From contig CAJJIV010000034.1 of NCBI GenBank assembly GCA_905187655.1, positions 1-9,402 on the forward strand: a stretch of DNA of 9,402 nt, in the 5' to 3' direction. The position numbers were made by a program, and so were the translations under genes. This document shows, piece after piece, positions 1-7,162 of the stretch. Positions within the stretch are counted from its first letter, which is position 1; every line of letters begins with the position of its first letter. The notes below the pieces were generated by a model that was not told where the DNA came from, made no database searches, and saw only the letters and a program-made list of their open reading frames with translations. The stretch comes from an uncultured Eubacteriales bacterium. GTDB lineage: Bacteria > Bacillota > Clostridia > Christensenellales > UBA1242.

Positions 1-21
1 AATGATTTATAAAATCACAAC

Positions 22-57
22 AAAAATAAAAGCCTAAGGAATTAACCATAGGCTTTT
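22..57 (-). terminator. Rho-independent terminator of the YhhN-family gene
   Basis: Seen directly: the arms AAAAGCCTA (28-36) and TAGGCTTTT (49-57) are perfect complements around a 12-nt loop. Read on the minus strand, the hairpin is followed by a U-rich tail (UUUUAUUUUUGUUG). It starts about 12 bases past the stop of the membrane-protein gene at 70-72, as expected for an intrinsic terminator. The stem is largely symmetrical, so it might also stop plus-strand transcripts. Confidence 0.85.
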
Positions 58-69
58 AAATTAAATTAA

Positions 70-783
70 TTAAATATTTAGGTAATACATTTGCCCCAAA
101 ATTAGGACTTGTGCACCATAGTATAAAATGTGATTTATTATAGTAAGCATATTATTGTTAATTAAACTTACGCCATCTGAAGTTACTTTAAAGTATTGCA
201 TTGAAAGAACTAAGTCACTTAATAAAAAAGCAACAAGACCAATTGCAATTAAAAGATTTTTATGAGTAACTATTGCAAACGAACAAGCTAACGATGCTAA
301 AAATGTTAGCAATACACAATATGCAAAAGACTGCCATTTTAGATTTGCAAAATCCAATTTCATTGGTTTTGCCAAGACAAAGAACAACAAGTAAGAGAAT
401 GCAATTGCAATACCTGCACTAATTAGGGTAGGAGCAAGCCAATTAACAGACTTGTTTAAATTATATATTGCCATAAAATACATAATGTGCCCTAATGAAA
501 AAGCAAGCATACCAACATTAAAGTAACTTGTGCTGTCCGCTGAATAAATTCTTTTTAACTCTAAAAAGATATCGCCAATAAGTCCACAAACTAAACCAAT
601 TATAATATAAATGTAGTAAAAGGAATAACTTTCTTTAAGAACTAATAGTGCTCCAAGAATCATTCCTAGTGACGCAACGGTTTTGGTAAATACAGCACCT
701 ACACCTTTATCCAAAATTCTGGTGACTAAAAAACAGCCAACCAAAAATAGCATCATAATTACTACAATAAAATAACTGGGCAT
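70..783 (-). CDS. YhhN/TMEM86-family membrane protein, probable lysoplasmalogenase
   Basis: The product is a 237-residue, very hydrophobic protein with about eight predicted membrane helices (roughly residues 3-23, 33-50, 54-76, 87-108, 115-138, 151-172, 175-197, 208-235). Motifs typical of the YhhN/TMEM86 family are visible: GD within GLIGDIFLEL (67-76), GH in SLGHIMYF (96-103), SD in LLSDLVLS (187-194) and NHILYYGAQ (217-225). Characterised family members hydrolyse the vinyl-ether bond of lysoplasmalogens. This would suit an anaerobe with plasmalogen lipids, but the activity here is inferred. The ATG at 783 is chosen because GGAGGT lies 7 bases upstream; a GTG start 7 codons earlier would place that ribosome site inside the gene. 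It has its own promoter and terminator, so it is probably not co-transcribed with hup. It has no evident link to replication. Confidence 0.85.
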   Translation of the reverse strand: MPSYFIVVIMMLFLVGCFLVTRILDKGVGAVFTKTVASLGMILGALLVLKESYSFYYIYIIIGLVCGLIGDIFLELKRIYSADSTSYFNVGMLAFSLGHIMYFMAIYNLNKSVNWLAPTLISAGIAIAFSYLLFFVLAKPMKLDFANLKWQSFAYCVLLTFLASLACSFAIVTHKNLLIAIGLVAFLLSDLVLSMQYFKVTSDGVSLINNNMLTIINHILYYGAQVLILGQMYYLNI

Positions 784-812
784 TTTGTTACCTCCGCAAT
801 TCACTTACATTT

Positions 813-841
813 AGTATACTATAAAATTCTTAAACTTACAA
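813..841 (-). promoter_or_regulatory. Promoter of the YhhN-family gene
   Basis: On the minus strand a -10 hexamer TATACT (818 down to 813) lies 17 bp from a -35-like TTGTAA (841 down to 836; 4 of 6 match TTGACA). The predicted start near 806 gives a leader of about 23 nt containing the GGAGGT ribosome site. It lies downstream of the hup terminator, which supports separate transcription. Confidence 0.6.
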
Positions 842-874
842 ACTTTTTTATTCATTTGTTTTTTATAAAAAGTT

Positions 875-903
875 AAAAACCCCAAGAAATTCTTGAGGTT
901 TTT
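875..903 (-). terminator. Rho-independent terminator of hup
   Basis: Two 14-nt arms (875-888 and 890-903) pair with a single C/T difference, which is a G-U pair in minus-strand RNA. The stem has a CC/GG core with A and T runs on the outside. In the hup transcript the hairpin ends in GGGG followed by UUUUU. It begins 13 bases after the hup stop codon. The run of T on both sides means it could act in both directions. Confidence 0.85.
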
Positions 904-916
904 AATTTGGGTTAAA

Positions 917-1201
917 CTATTTGGCGGTTTTGCCTAATTCTTCTTTAAAACCTTTCCCAAATTTTAAAGATGGAACAATAGTTGCAGGAACTTCAACTTT
1001 TTGTTTGGTCCTTGGGTTAATGGCTGTTCTTGCTTCTCTCTTCTTTGCAGAAAAAGTACCAAAACCAACCAAAGCAACCTTTTCGCCTTTAGACAATTGT
1101 TCCTTAAGTGCTTCTACAAAAGCATCATAAAAAACACCAGTGTCTTTAAGAGTCATTCCAGATTTATCTGCAACTGCTCTTAGCATTTCTTGTTTGTTCA
1201 T
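917..1201 (-). CDS. hup: HU-family nucleoid DNA-binding protein
   Basis: The product is a 94-residue HU-type protein, close to the usual 90-95. HU dimers bind and bend DNA without sequence preference, compact the nucleoid and assist origin opening. The N-terminal helical half (1-42) has the family pattern NKQEMLRAVADKSG. The signature for the DNA-binding arms is present as VGFGTFSAKKREAR (45-58) followed by INPRT (61-65), with the DNA-intercalating proline at position 63. The C-terminal KFGKGFKEEL is typical. The ATG at 1201 is preferred because GGGAGG sits 8 bases upstream; the longer TTG-initiated frame from 1225 would contain this ribosome site. It has its own promoter and terminator, so it looks monocistronic downstream of gyrA. 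IHF is less likely than HU given the low-GC Gram-positive context. Confidence 0.96.
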   Translation of the reverse strand: MNKQEMLRAVADKSGMTLKDTGVFYDAFVEALKEQLSKGEKVALVGFGTFSAKKREARTAINPRTKQKVEVPATIVPSLKFGKGFKEELGKTAK

Positions 1202-1247
1202 TATGATTTCCTCCCATTTGTTCAAGTTTTACCCTTAAACTAATTAA

Positions 1248-1277
1248 ATTTTATCATATGAAATTTTTAAAAATCAA
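1248..1277 (-). promoter_or_regulatory. Extended -10 promoter of hup
   Basis: On the minus strand TGATAAAAT (1256 down to 1248) is an extended -10: TG, one base, then TAAAAT. A -35-like TTGATT (1277 down to 1272; 4 of 6) lies 18 bp upstream. The expected start near 1241 gives a 40-nt leader with a strong ribosome site. I see no GC-containing terminator between gyrA and this promoter, only an AT-only hairpin near 1291-1316, so some gyrA read-through into hup is possible. Confidence 0.6.
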
Positions 1278-1316
1278 CTAAAATAAAGCATTTTTTATTA
1301 TTTTTTAATAATTTAC

Positions 1317-3833
1317 TTAGATTTCTTCTTCGCTTATTGCCATACTATCATCAATGTCATCACCAGACACATCTTCAGCATAACCATCTGCAATTGCAAC
1401 ACAAACAACTGTATTGTCATCTTTAAGTTTCATAATCCTTACACCAACCGTGCCTCTGCCAATTACATTTATATACTTAGCTTTTGTTCTAATTATAATT
1501 CCGTTTGATGCAATTAACATAATATCTTCATCTTCTGTAACTTGTTTCATATTAACCAGTTTACCAGTTTTTTGATTAAAGATACCAGCCTTAACACCCT
1601 TTCCGCCACGAGTTTGTAAACGATATTCTTCTGGGTCAGAACGCTTTCCGTAACCATTTTCAGATATTGTTAAAATTGTGTGATTTGGCTTAATTGCAAT
1701 CATATCCACAACATAGTCTTTCCCTTCAAGTTTAATACTTCTTACACCACGAGTATCACGGCTAAGTGTTCTAACTTCTTCTTCGCTAAACTTAATACAC
1801 TTTCCTTCGTGAGTTGCAAGCAATATCTCATCTCGACCGCTTGTTACTTGAACTGAAATTAATTCATCGCCTTTATCTAGGCTAATAGCAATCTTGCCAA
1901 CTTTTCTTATCTTTTTGTATTCGCTTAGTGCAGTCTTTTTAACAATACCCTTTTTAGTTGCTTGAATTAAGTTACCTTCCATATCATCGGTGATAGGAAT
2001 GACTGCAGTTACCTTTTCGTTTTCAGCAAGTTCTAATAGGTTAACAATTGCTCTGCCCTTTGCAGATTTCTGTCCTTCAGGAATTTCATAACCTTTAATA
2101 GAATATACTTTTCCAAAGTTTGTAAAGAAAAGAATGTCGTTATGAGTATTTGTAATGAACATATTTTCAACAAAATCTTCTTCTTTTGGTTTATGAGCAA
2201 TGATGCCTTTTCCACCACGCTTTTGTGCTTTATATTCACTTACAGGAACACGCTTTATGTAACCATAGTGTGTCATAGATACTACAACATCTTCTTTTTC
2301 AATAAGGTCAGCAATATCAATTTCGTTAAAGTCGGTTACAATTTCACTTCTTCTTTCATCGCCATATTTATCTCTAATTTCAATTAATTCGGTTTTAATT
2401 ATTTCTTTAATTTTTTCATCAGATTCCAGAATAGACTTTAGTTCAACTATAGTTTTTACTAGTTGATCTAATTCTTCGTTAAGTTTTTCAACTTCAAGAG
2501 AGGTTAACCTTTGAAGTCTCATTTCCAAAATTGCATTTGCTTGTTTGTCGCTTAATTCAAAGTTCTTTTGTAATTGTTCAGATGCAACGACCTTGTCACT
2601 AGATGCCTTAATAATTTTAATTACTTCGTCTATATTTGCAAGCGCAATAACCAAACCCCTTACTATGTGTTCTCGCTCTTCGGCACGTGTTAAATCATAT
2701 TTGGTTCTTCTGGTAATTACATCTTTTTGATGTTCTATGTAATATGCAAGCATTTCTTTTAGGTTTAAAATTTTTGGCTCATTGTTTACAAGTGCCAAGA
2801 AAATTATTCCGTAAGAAGATTGAAGTGCAGTGTGTTTATAAAGAGTATTTAAAATAACATTGGCTTGATAATCTTTTTTAACATCTATAACAATTCGCAT
2901 TCCCTGTCTGTCAGATTCTTCTTTAATATCAGCTATACCTTCAATCTTTTTATTTTTAACCAAATTTGCCATAGACATAATAAGTTCGGCCTTGTTAACT
3001 TGGTAAGGAATTTCAGTAATAATTATTTTAGATCTTCCATTTTCCTCTTCTTCAATTTCTGTTCTTGCTCTAACAACAATTCCACCCCTACCGGTTTTAT
3101 AGGCCTGTCTGATAGCAGACCTTCCCATAATTAAACCACCTGTTGGATAATCTGGTGCAGGAATATAATTCATAAGTTCATCCACAGTAATCTCTGGATT
3201 TTCTATTTGTGCAACAATTGCATTGCAAACTTCATTAAGGTTATGTGGCGGAATATTTGTTGCCATACCAACAGCAATACCATCAGAACCATTTACAAGT
3301 AAGTTAGGAAATCTTGATGGTAAAACTCTTGGCTGTTGTAGTGTTTCATCAAAGTTTGGATAAAAGTCTACCGTTTCTTTATCTATATCTCTAAGCATTT
3401 CACCAGCAATTTTAGATAACCTTGCTTCAGTGTAACGCTGAGCAGCTGGAGAATCTCCATCAACAGAACCAAAGTTACCATGACCATCAACTAGTGTATA
3501 TCTTATTGAAAAATCTTGTGCAAGCCTAACTAACGATGAATAAACGGCGCTATCTCCGTGTGGATGATATTTACCAAGAACATCACCAACAATTCTGGCA
3601 CATTTACGATGTGGTTTATCATTAAACAAACCCAATTCACCCATACTATATAAAATTCTTCTATGAACAGGTTTAAGACCATCTCTTACATCAGGTATTG
3701 CTCTTGAAACATTTACCGCCATAGCATAAGCAATAAACGATTTTTTCATTTCATCATTTATTTCTACGTCAACATAACGGGTGTTATCAACAATTTTATC
3801 ATATTCTGCACTATAATCTCTTTTCTTTGCCAT
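1317..3833 (-). CDS. gyrA: DNA gyrase subunit A
   Basis: The 838-residue protein is the breakage-reunion subunit of gyrase, which introduces negative supercoils as an A2B2 complex. The N-terminal winged-helix/tower part carries SRAIPDVRDGLKPVHRRIL (43-61), the quinolone-pocket region YHPHGDSAVY (89-98) and the catalytic tyrosine Tyr134 in AAQRYTEARL. A helical coiled-coil arm spans about 363-495. The C-terminal beta-pinwheel holds the GyrA box QKRGGKG (537-543) and a second copy-like QTRGGKG (740-746). The GyrA box, needed for DNA wrapping, favours gyrase over topoisomerase IV (ParC). The tail is acidic. An AAGGAG site 7 bases upstream supports the ATG. It lies 14 bp after gyrB and is surely co-transcribed with it. 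Odd point: the position of E. coli Asp87 is Ser99, whereas the Ser83 position is kept (Ser95). Confidence 0.97.
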   Translation of the reverse strand: MAKKRDYSAEYDKIVDNTRYVDVEINDEMKKSFIAYAMAVNVSRAIPDVRDGLKPVHRRILYSMGELGLFNDKPHRKCARIVGDVLGKYHPHGDSAVYSSLVRLAQDFSIRYTLVDGHGNFGSVDGDSPAAQRYTEARLSKIAGEMLRDIDKETVDFYPNFDETLQQPRVLPSRFPNLLVNGSDGIAVGMATNIPPHNLNEVCNAIVAQIENPEITVDELMNYIPAPDYPTGGLIMGRSAIRQAYKTGRGGIVVRARTEIEEEENGRSKIIITEIPYQVNKAELIMSMANLVKNKKIEGIADIKEESDRQGMRIVIDVKKDYQANVILNTLYKHTALQSSYGIIFLALVNNEPKILNLKEMLAYYIEHQKDVITRRTKYDLTRAEEREHIVRGLVIALANIDEVIKIIKASSDKVVASEQLQKNFELSDKQANAILEMRLQRLTSLEVEKLNEELDQLVKTIVELKSILESDEKIKEIIKTELIEIRDKYGDERRSEIVTDFNEIDIADLIEKEDVVVSMTHYGYIKRVPVSEYKAQKRGGKGIIAHKPKEEDFVENMFITNTHNDILFFTNFGKVYSIKGYEIPEGQKSAKGRAIVNLLELAENEKVTAVIPITDDMEGNLIQATKKGIVKKTALSEYKKIRKVGKIAISLDKGDELISVQVTSGRDEILLATHEGKCIKFSEEEVRTLSRDTRGVRSIKLEGKDYVVDMIAIKPNHTILTISENGYGKRSDPEEYRLQTRGGKGVKAGIFNQKTGKLVNMKQVTEDEDIMLIASNGIIIRTKAKYINVIGRGTVGVRIMKLKDDNTVVCVAIADGYAEDVSGDDIDDSMAISEEEI

Positions 3834-3847
3834 ATACCTTCTCCTTA

Positions 3848-5749
3848 TTAAATATCTAGATCAGTAACAAGACTTGCGTTTTGTTGAATGAATTCTCTTC
3901 TAAGTTCAGGGTCTTCACCCATAAGTGTGGTAAAAATTGCATCGGCTTCAAAAGCATCTTTCATATTAATTCTTACAAGCGTTCTTCCTTCTGGACTCAT
4001 AGTTGTTTGCCAAAGTTGTTCGGCTGTCATTTCTCCAAGACCTTTATATCGTTGAACATCTGCACCTTTTCTGCCGACTTCGTTTAATTTTTGTTCAAGC
4101 TCTTCATCGCTATAACAATATATATCCTGCTTGTTTTTACTAATTCGGTATAGTGGTGGCTGAGCAGCATAAACATGCCCACCTTCAATAAGTGGACGCA
4201 TAAATCTATAGAAAAATGTTAATAACAAAATTCTTATATGACTTCCATCTACATCGGCATCAGTCATACATATAATTTTATCATATTTAAGTTTGCTTTC
4301 ATCAAAATCATTGCCTACTCCTGCACCAAATGCAGTTATCATAGACTTAATTTCATTATTTTCTAGTACTCTATTCAATCGTGCCTTTTCTACGTTTAAA
4401 ATTTTACCTCTAAGTGGCAAAATTGCTTGAAATCTTCGGTCTCTACCTTGTTTTGCAGTACCACCCGCACTATCACCTTCGACAATATATATTTCACAAA
4501 GTCGTGGATCTCTTTCAGAACAATCGGCAAGTTTTCCTGGCAACGAGTTTGTTTCAAGAATTCCCTTTCTTCTTGTTAGTTCTCTTGCATTACGCGCTGC
4601 TTCTCTTGCTCTTTGGCTAGTTATGCTTTTTCCAACTAGTTCTTTGGCTTCCTTTGGGTGTTCTTCCATAAATTCGCCAAAGCCTTCTGCCATAGCTTTT
4701 TCAACAGCACCACGCATTTCACTGTTACCAAGTTTGGTTTTTGTCTGGCCTTCAAACTGCGGATTTTTAAGTTTTACTGAAAGTACCGCGGTAAGTCCTT
4801 CACGAACGTCTTCTCCAGAAAGTTTTTCGGTCTGCTTTAACATATTGAACTTTTGTGCATATTCATTTACTATTTTTGTTATAGCATTTCTAAAACCAAC
4901 AACGTGTGTTCCACCTTCTTCAGTGTTAATATTATTTGCATATGCATATACACATTCACTATAACTATCGTTATATTGAAAAGCAATTTCTACTTCACCT
5001 TCTTTTAATTGTTTATCAATATATACTGGTTCAGCAAAAATGTTTTCTTTGTTTTTACTTAAATTTTTAACGAACTCTAAAATTCCACCCTCATAATGCA
5101 TTATTTCACTTTTATCTGTTCGGTGGTCTATAGCCGTTATTGTTATTCCTTTATTTAAGAATGCAAGTTCCCTAAGTCTGGTTTTTACAACATCAAAATT
5201 AAATACCGTTGTTTCAAAAATTTCAGAGTCTGGCATAAATGTTACTTTTGTGCCAGTTTTGTCTGCTTCGCCAACAACAGCCAGAGCGCGTTGTGGAATT
5301 CCTCTATTATATGTTTGTTTGTAGTGTTTATTATTTTGCCAAACTTCTACATCAAGCCATTCACTTAATGCATTAACGCAAGAAAGACCAACACCATGTA
5401 AACCACCACTAATTTTATAGCCGTCGCCACCAAATTTACCGCCGGCGTGCAATTTTGTTAAAACTACTTCAACCGCACTTTTCCCTTCTTTCTTCATTAT
5501 GCCAGTTGGAATACCACGACCATTATCCAAAACTGAACAAGAACCATCTTTGTTAATTTCAACAATAATTTCGGTGCAGTAGCCAGCAAGCGCTTCATCT
5601 ATACTATTATCTACAATTTCTGATATTAGGTGATGTAAACCATGTTCATCAGTAGAACCAATGTACATACCAGGACGCTTACGAACAGGTTCCAAACCTT
5701 CTAGTACCTGAATCTCTGCTTCGGTATATTTTCCTTTAATTTTTTCCAT
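3848..5749 (-). CDS. gyrB: DNA gyrase subunit B
   Basis: The 633-residue protein is the ATPase subunit of gyrase, of the length found in Gram-positive bacteria, without the extra insertion of E. coli GyrB. The GHKL ATPase shows EIVDNSIDEAL with the magnesium-binding Asn48, DNGRGIP (75-81) and the glycine-rich lid GGLHGVG (115-121). The TOPRIM domain carries EGDSAGG (424-430) and the metal-binding DADVDG (497-502). The C-terminal region has QRYKGLGEM (566-574) and MGEDPELRR. I chose the ATG at 5749 because AGGGGTGA just upstream (5762 to 5755) makes a sensible ribosome site; a GTG three codons earlier (5758) overlaps that site. It precedes gyrA by 14 bp in an operon and is separated from recF by about 174 bp. 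An extended -10 promoter in that gap probably starts the pair. Confidence 0.97.
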   Translation of the reverse strand: MEKIKGKYTEAEIQVLEGLEPVRKRPGMYIGSTDEHGLHHLISEIVDNSIDEALAGYCTEIIVEINKDGSCSVLDNGRGIPTGIMKKEGKSAVEVVLTKLHAGGKFGGDGYKISGGLHGVGLSCVNALSEWLDVEVWQNNKHYKQTYNRGIPQRALAVVGEADKTGTKVTFMPDSEIFETTVFNFDVVKTRLRELAFLNKGITITAIDHRTDKSEIMHYEGGILEFVKNLSKNKENIFAEPVYIDKQLKEGEVEIAFQYNDSYSECVYAYANNINTEEGGTHVVGFRNAITKIVNEYAQKFNMLKQTEKLSGEDVREGLTAVLSVKLKNPQFEGQTKTKLGNSEMRGAVEKAMAEGFGEFMEEHPKEAKELVGKSITSQRAREAARNARELTRRKGILETNSLPGKLADCSERDPRLCEIYIVEGDSAGGTAKQGRDRRFQAILPLRGKILNVEKARLNRVLENNEIKSMITAFGAGVGNDFDESKLKYDKIICMTDADVDGSHIRILLLTFFYRFMRPLIEGGHVYAAQPPLYRISKNKQDIYCYSDEELEQKLNEVGRKGADVQRYKGLGEMTAEQLWQTTMSPEGRTLVRINMKDAFEADAIFTTLMGEDPELRREFIQQNASLVTDLDI

Positions 5750-5758
5750 CAATTTCAC

Positions 5759-5923
5759 CCCTAAAAATTTTAATCATATTTGTAAGCAAATTATAACATA
5801 ATTTAACTAAAAATAAAAGTACTTTTTTGTAAAAATTAAAATTAGCCACAAATTTATACCATTTTGACATGTTTCACACTAGGCAATTAATCTATCTACT
5901 TTAAAAATGGTTTATTTGAAGGG
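5759..5923. other. recF-gyrB intergenic region
   Basis: This 165-bp AT-rich gap holds the gyrB promoter near its left end. Otherwise it contains an 8-bp inverted repeat, ACCATTTT (5858-5865) and AAAATGGT (5904-5911), with 38 bases between. It also has a lone perfect TTGACA on the plus strand (5864-5869) with no convincing -10 at 16-18 bp, and one 8-of-9 match to the classical DnaA box, TTAGCCACA (5842-5850). There is no clear terminator after recF, so recF transcripts may continue into gyrB. I see no small open frame with a ribosome site. Confidence 0.5.
5790..5798 (-). promoter_or_regulatory. Extended -10 promoter of gyrB-gyrA
   Basis: The minus strand reads TGTTATAAT (5798 down to 5790), a consensus -10 TATAAT preceded by TG one base away. 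The -35 region at the proper distance is AT-rich and poor (TTTTAT), which is common for extended -10 promoters. Initiation near 5783 gives a leader of about 34 nt. Gyrase promoters often respond to supercoiling, but nothing in the sequence proves that here. Confidence 0.6.
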
Positions 5924-7027
5924 CTAATTTTTTAAAATTTCTTCTTTAATTTTTGCTTCTTTTATTCTAAATTTTTTGTAAGACTTTAGGTCTGTTTTTC
6001 TTAAAAATGTGCTTGTCACAAATATCTGTTTTTCTTCCAAATATTTTAAAAGCAATTTTTGTCTTGTGTAATCTAGTTCACTAAATACATCGTCTAAAAT
6101 TAAAACTGGACTTTCTTTTTCTTCTTTTATGGTCTCAAGCTCAGCAAGTTTTAGGGCCAAAACCACAGTTCGCTGTTGACCTTGACTGGCAAATGGCTTA
6201 ACTTCTTTATCATTAACATAAAATTTTATATCATCTCGGTGTGGGCCAATTGTGGTATAACCAAGTTCCAAATCTTTACTTCTAGACTCAGCTAGTGCAG
6301 ACATAAAATTCTTAGTACGCTCCTCTCTTGTTTCACCAGAAATACCAATATATTCTAATCTTAATGTTTCTTTGCCATCTGTTAATTTTTCCATAATATT
6401 GTTTGTATATTGTGAAATTTTATTTAAAAAATTGTTGCGTGTTGTTGCAATTTGACTTCCTATAATTGCAAGTTGACTATCCCATACATCTAACTGATTA
6501 TCTATACTTGAACTGTTTTTTGCAAATTTAAGTACTTTATTTCTATTCAACAAAACTTGGTTATATCTATCAATTAAGTCGCAATAAATTTTTGATACTT
6601 GTGATATATCAGTATCCAAAAATTCTCGTCTTACTTCAGGTGCTCCCTTAATGATTTTTAACTCATCAGGAGAAAATACAACGGTGTATAAATGACTAAG
6701 CATATCTCTTTTTTTTGTTAATTTATTTTCGTTAACAAAATACTCATTTTCACCTTCTTTTTTAAGTATATATTTAATAGTTTTTGTACCCTCTTTTTCT
6801 GTTAAAATTTTTGCTTCTATAACAGAAAATTGCTCTAAATCCATAATGCAATCTGGCAATTTGCTATTTCTGAAACTTTTTAGTGTGGACAATAAATAAA
6901 TTGGCTCAACCAAATTTGTTTTGCCTTGTGCATTTTTTCCAACAAAAAAATTTACGTTAGAATTAAATTCTACGTATGCATTCTTGTAATTTCTGAAGTT
7001 AGTTAGTTTTAAAGATTTTACAATCAT
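5924..7027 (-). CDS. recF: DNA replication and repair protein RecF
   Basis: The 367-residue protein is an SMC-like ATPase that, with RecO and RecR, helps load RecA onto gapped DNA and protects stalled forks. The Walker A is GKNAQGKT (30-37). GPHRDD (261-266), the ABC-type signature ASQGQQRT (280-287), the Walker B VLILDD (308-313) and the D-loop SELD (316-319) follow in the right order. Length is normal for the family. The start is supported by AAGGA 9 bases upstream and by a promoter reading leftward. A small oddity is Pro42 in NLVEPIYLLS, where the family usually has alanine (LEAIY). It is divergently transcribed from dnaA, whereas in most Bacillota recF follows dnaN on the same strand. The product acts in the cytoplasm at replication forks. 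Confidence 0.96.
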   Translation of the reverse strand: MIVKSLKLTNFRNYKNAYVEFNSNVNFFVGKNAQGKTNLVEPIYLLSTLKSFRNSKLPDCIMDLEQFSVIEAKILTEKEGTKTIKYILKKEGENEYFVNENKLTKKRDMLSHLYTVVFSPDELKIIKGAPEVRREFLDTDISQVSKIYCDLIDRYNQVLLNRNKVLKFAKNSSSIDNQLDVWDSQLAIIGSQIATTRNNFLNKISQYTNNIMEKLTDGKETLRLEYIGISGETREERTKNFMSALAESRSKDLELGYTTIGPHRDDIKFYVNDKEVKPFASQGQQRTVVLALKLAELETIKEEKESPVLILDDVFSELDYTRQKLLLKYLEEKQIFVTSTFLRKTDLKSYKKFRIKEAKIKEEILKN

Positions 7028-7049
7028 TGCACCAAATCCTTGTTCTCAT

Positions 7050-7078
7050 ATTTTAACTTTTTTTATGCTAAATGTCTA
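7050..7078 (-). promoter_or_regulatory. Promoter of recF
   Basis: On the minus strand TAGACA (7078 down to 7073; 5 of 6 for -35) lies exactly 17 bp from TAAAAT (7055 down to 7050; 5 of 6 for -10). The start near 7043 leaves a leader of only about 16 nt, with the ribosome site AAGGA (7041 to 7037) almost at the 5' end. Its -35 is 28 bp from the -35 of dnaA, so the two promoters are back to back. Confidence 0.65.
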
Positions 7079-7106
7079 GTCTTTTAATTCTTTTATTTGG
7101 AACCAC

Positions 7107-7135
7107 TTGCAAAATGTAAAATTATTGGTTATAAT
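7107..7135 (+). promoter_or_regulatory. Promoter of dnaA
   Basis: A perfect TATAAT (7130-7135) lies 17 bp after TTGCAA (7107-7112; 4 of 6 for -35). The expected start near 7142 leaves about 21 nt before the ATG at 7163. That leader has no recognisable Shine-Dalgarno sequence. No DnaA-box-like 9-mer, canonical or of the TTTTCAACA type, is visible within the 135-bp recF-dnaA gap, so autoregulation by adjacent DnaA boxes is not evident here. Confidence 0.7.
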
Positions 7136-7162
7136 ATAAAAAAAAGTATAAGTTGGTTACAT

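Noticed and set aside
1202..1225. Eight-residue N-terminal extension of HU from a TTG
   Set aside because: The extra codons encode the GGGAGG ribosome site of the real ATG, and HU proteins normally begin at the MNKQE-type sequence.
1289..1316. Terminator after gyrA formed by an ATTATT/AATAAT hairpin
   Set aside because: The stem has no G-C pairs and the minus-strand sequence after it is A-rich rather than U-rich.
1317..5749. Plus-strand open frames opposite gyrA and gyrB
   Set aside because: They are short, lack ribosome sites, show no recognisable family features and lie fully within strongly conserved gyrase genes on the other strand.
5842..5850. TTAGCCACA as a DnaA box marking an origin between recF and gyrB
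   Set aside because: It is a single 8-of-9 match. Similar matches occur by chance within gyrA (1702-1710, 3178-3186 and 3559-3567 on the minus strand), and there is no cluster or unwinding element beside it.
5864..5892. Plus-strand promoter with a perfect TTGACA in the recF-gyrB gap
   Set aside because: No acceptable -10 hexamer lies 16-18 bp downstream (TTAATC, TAATCT), and it would only make antisense RNA to recF.
7097..7162. N-terminal extension of DnaA from a TTG start, adding 22 residues
   Set aside because: The extension contains the TATAAT -10 of the likely dnaA promoter, has no ribosome site before the TTG, and does not resemble DnaA domain I; the ATG at 7163 gives the normal family length.
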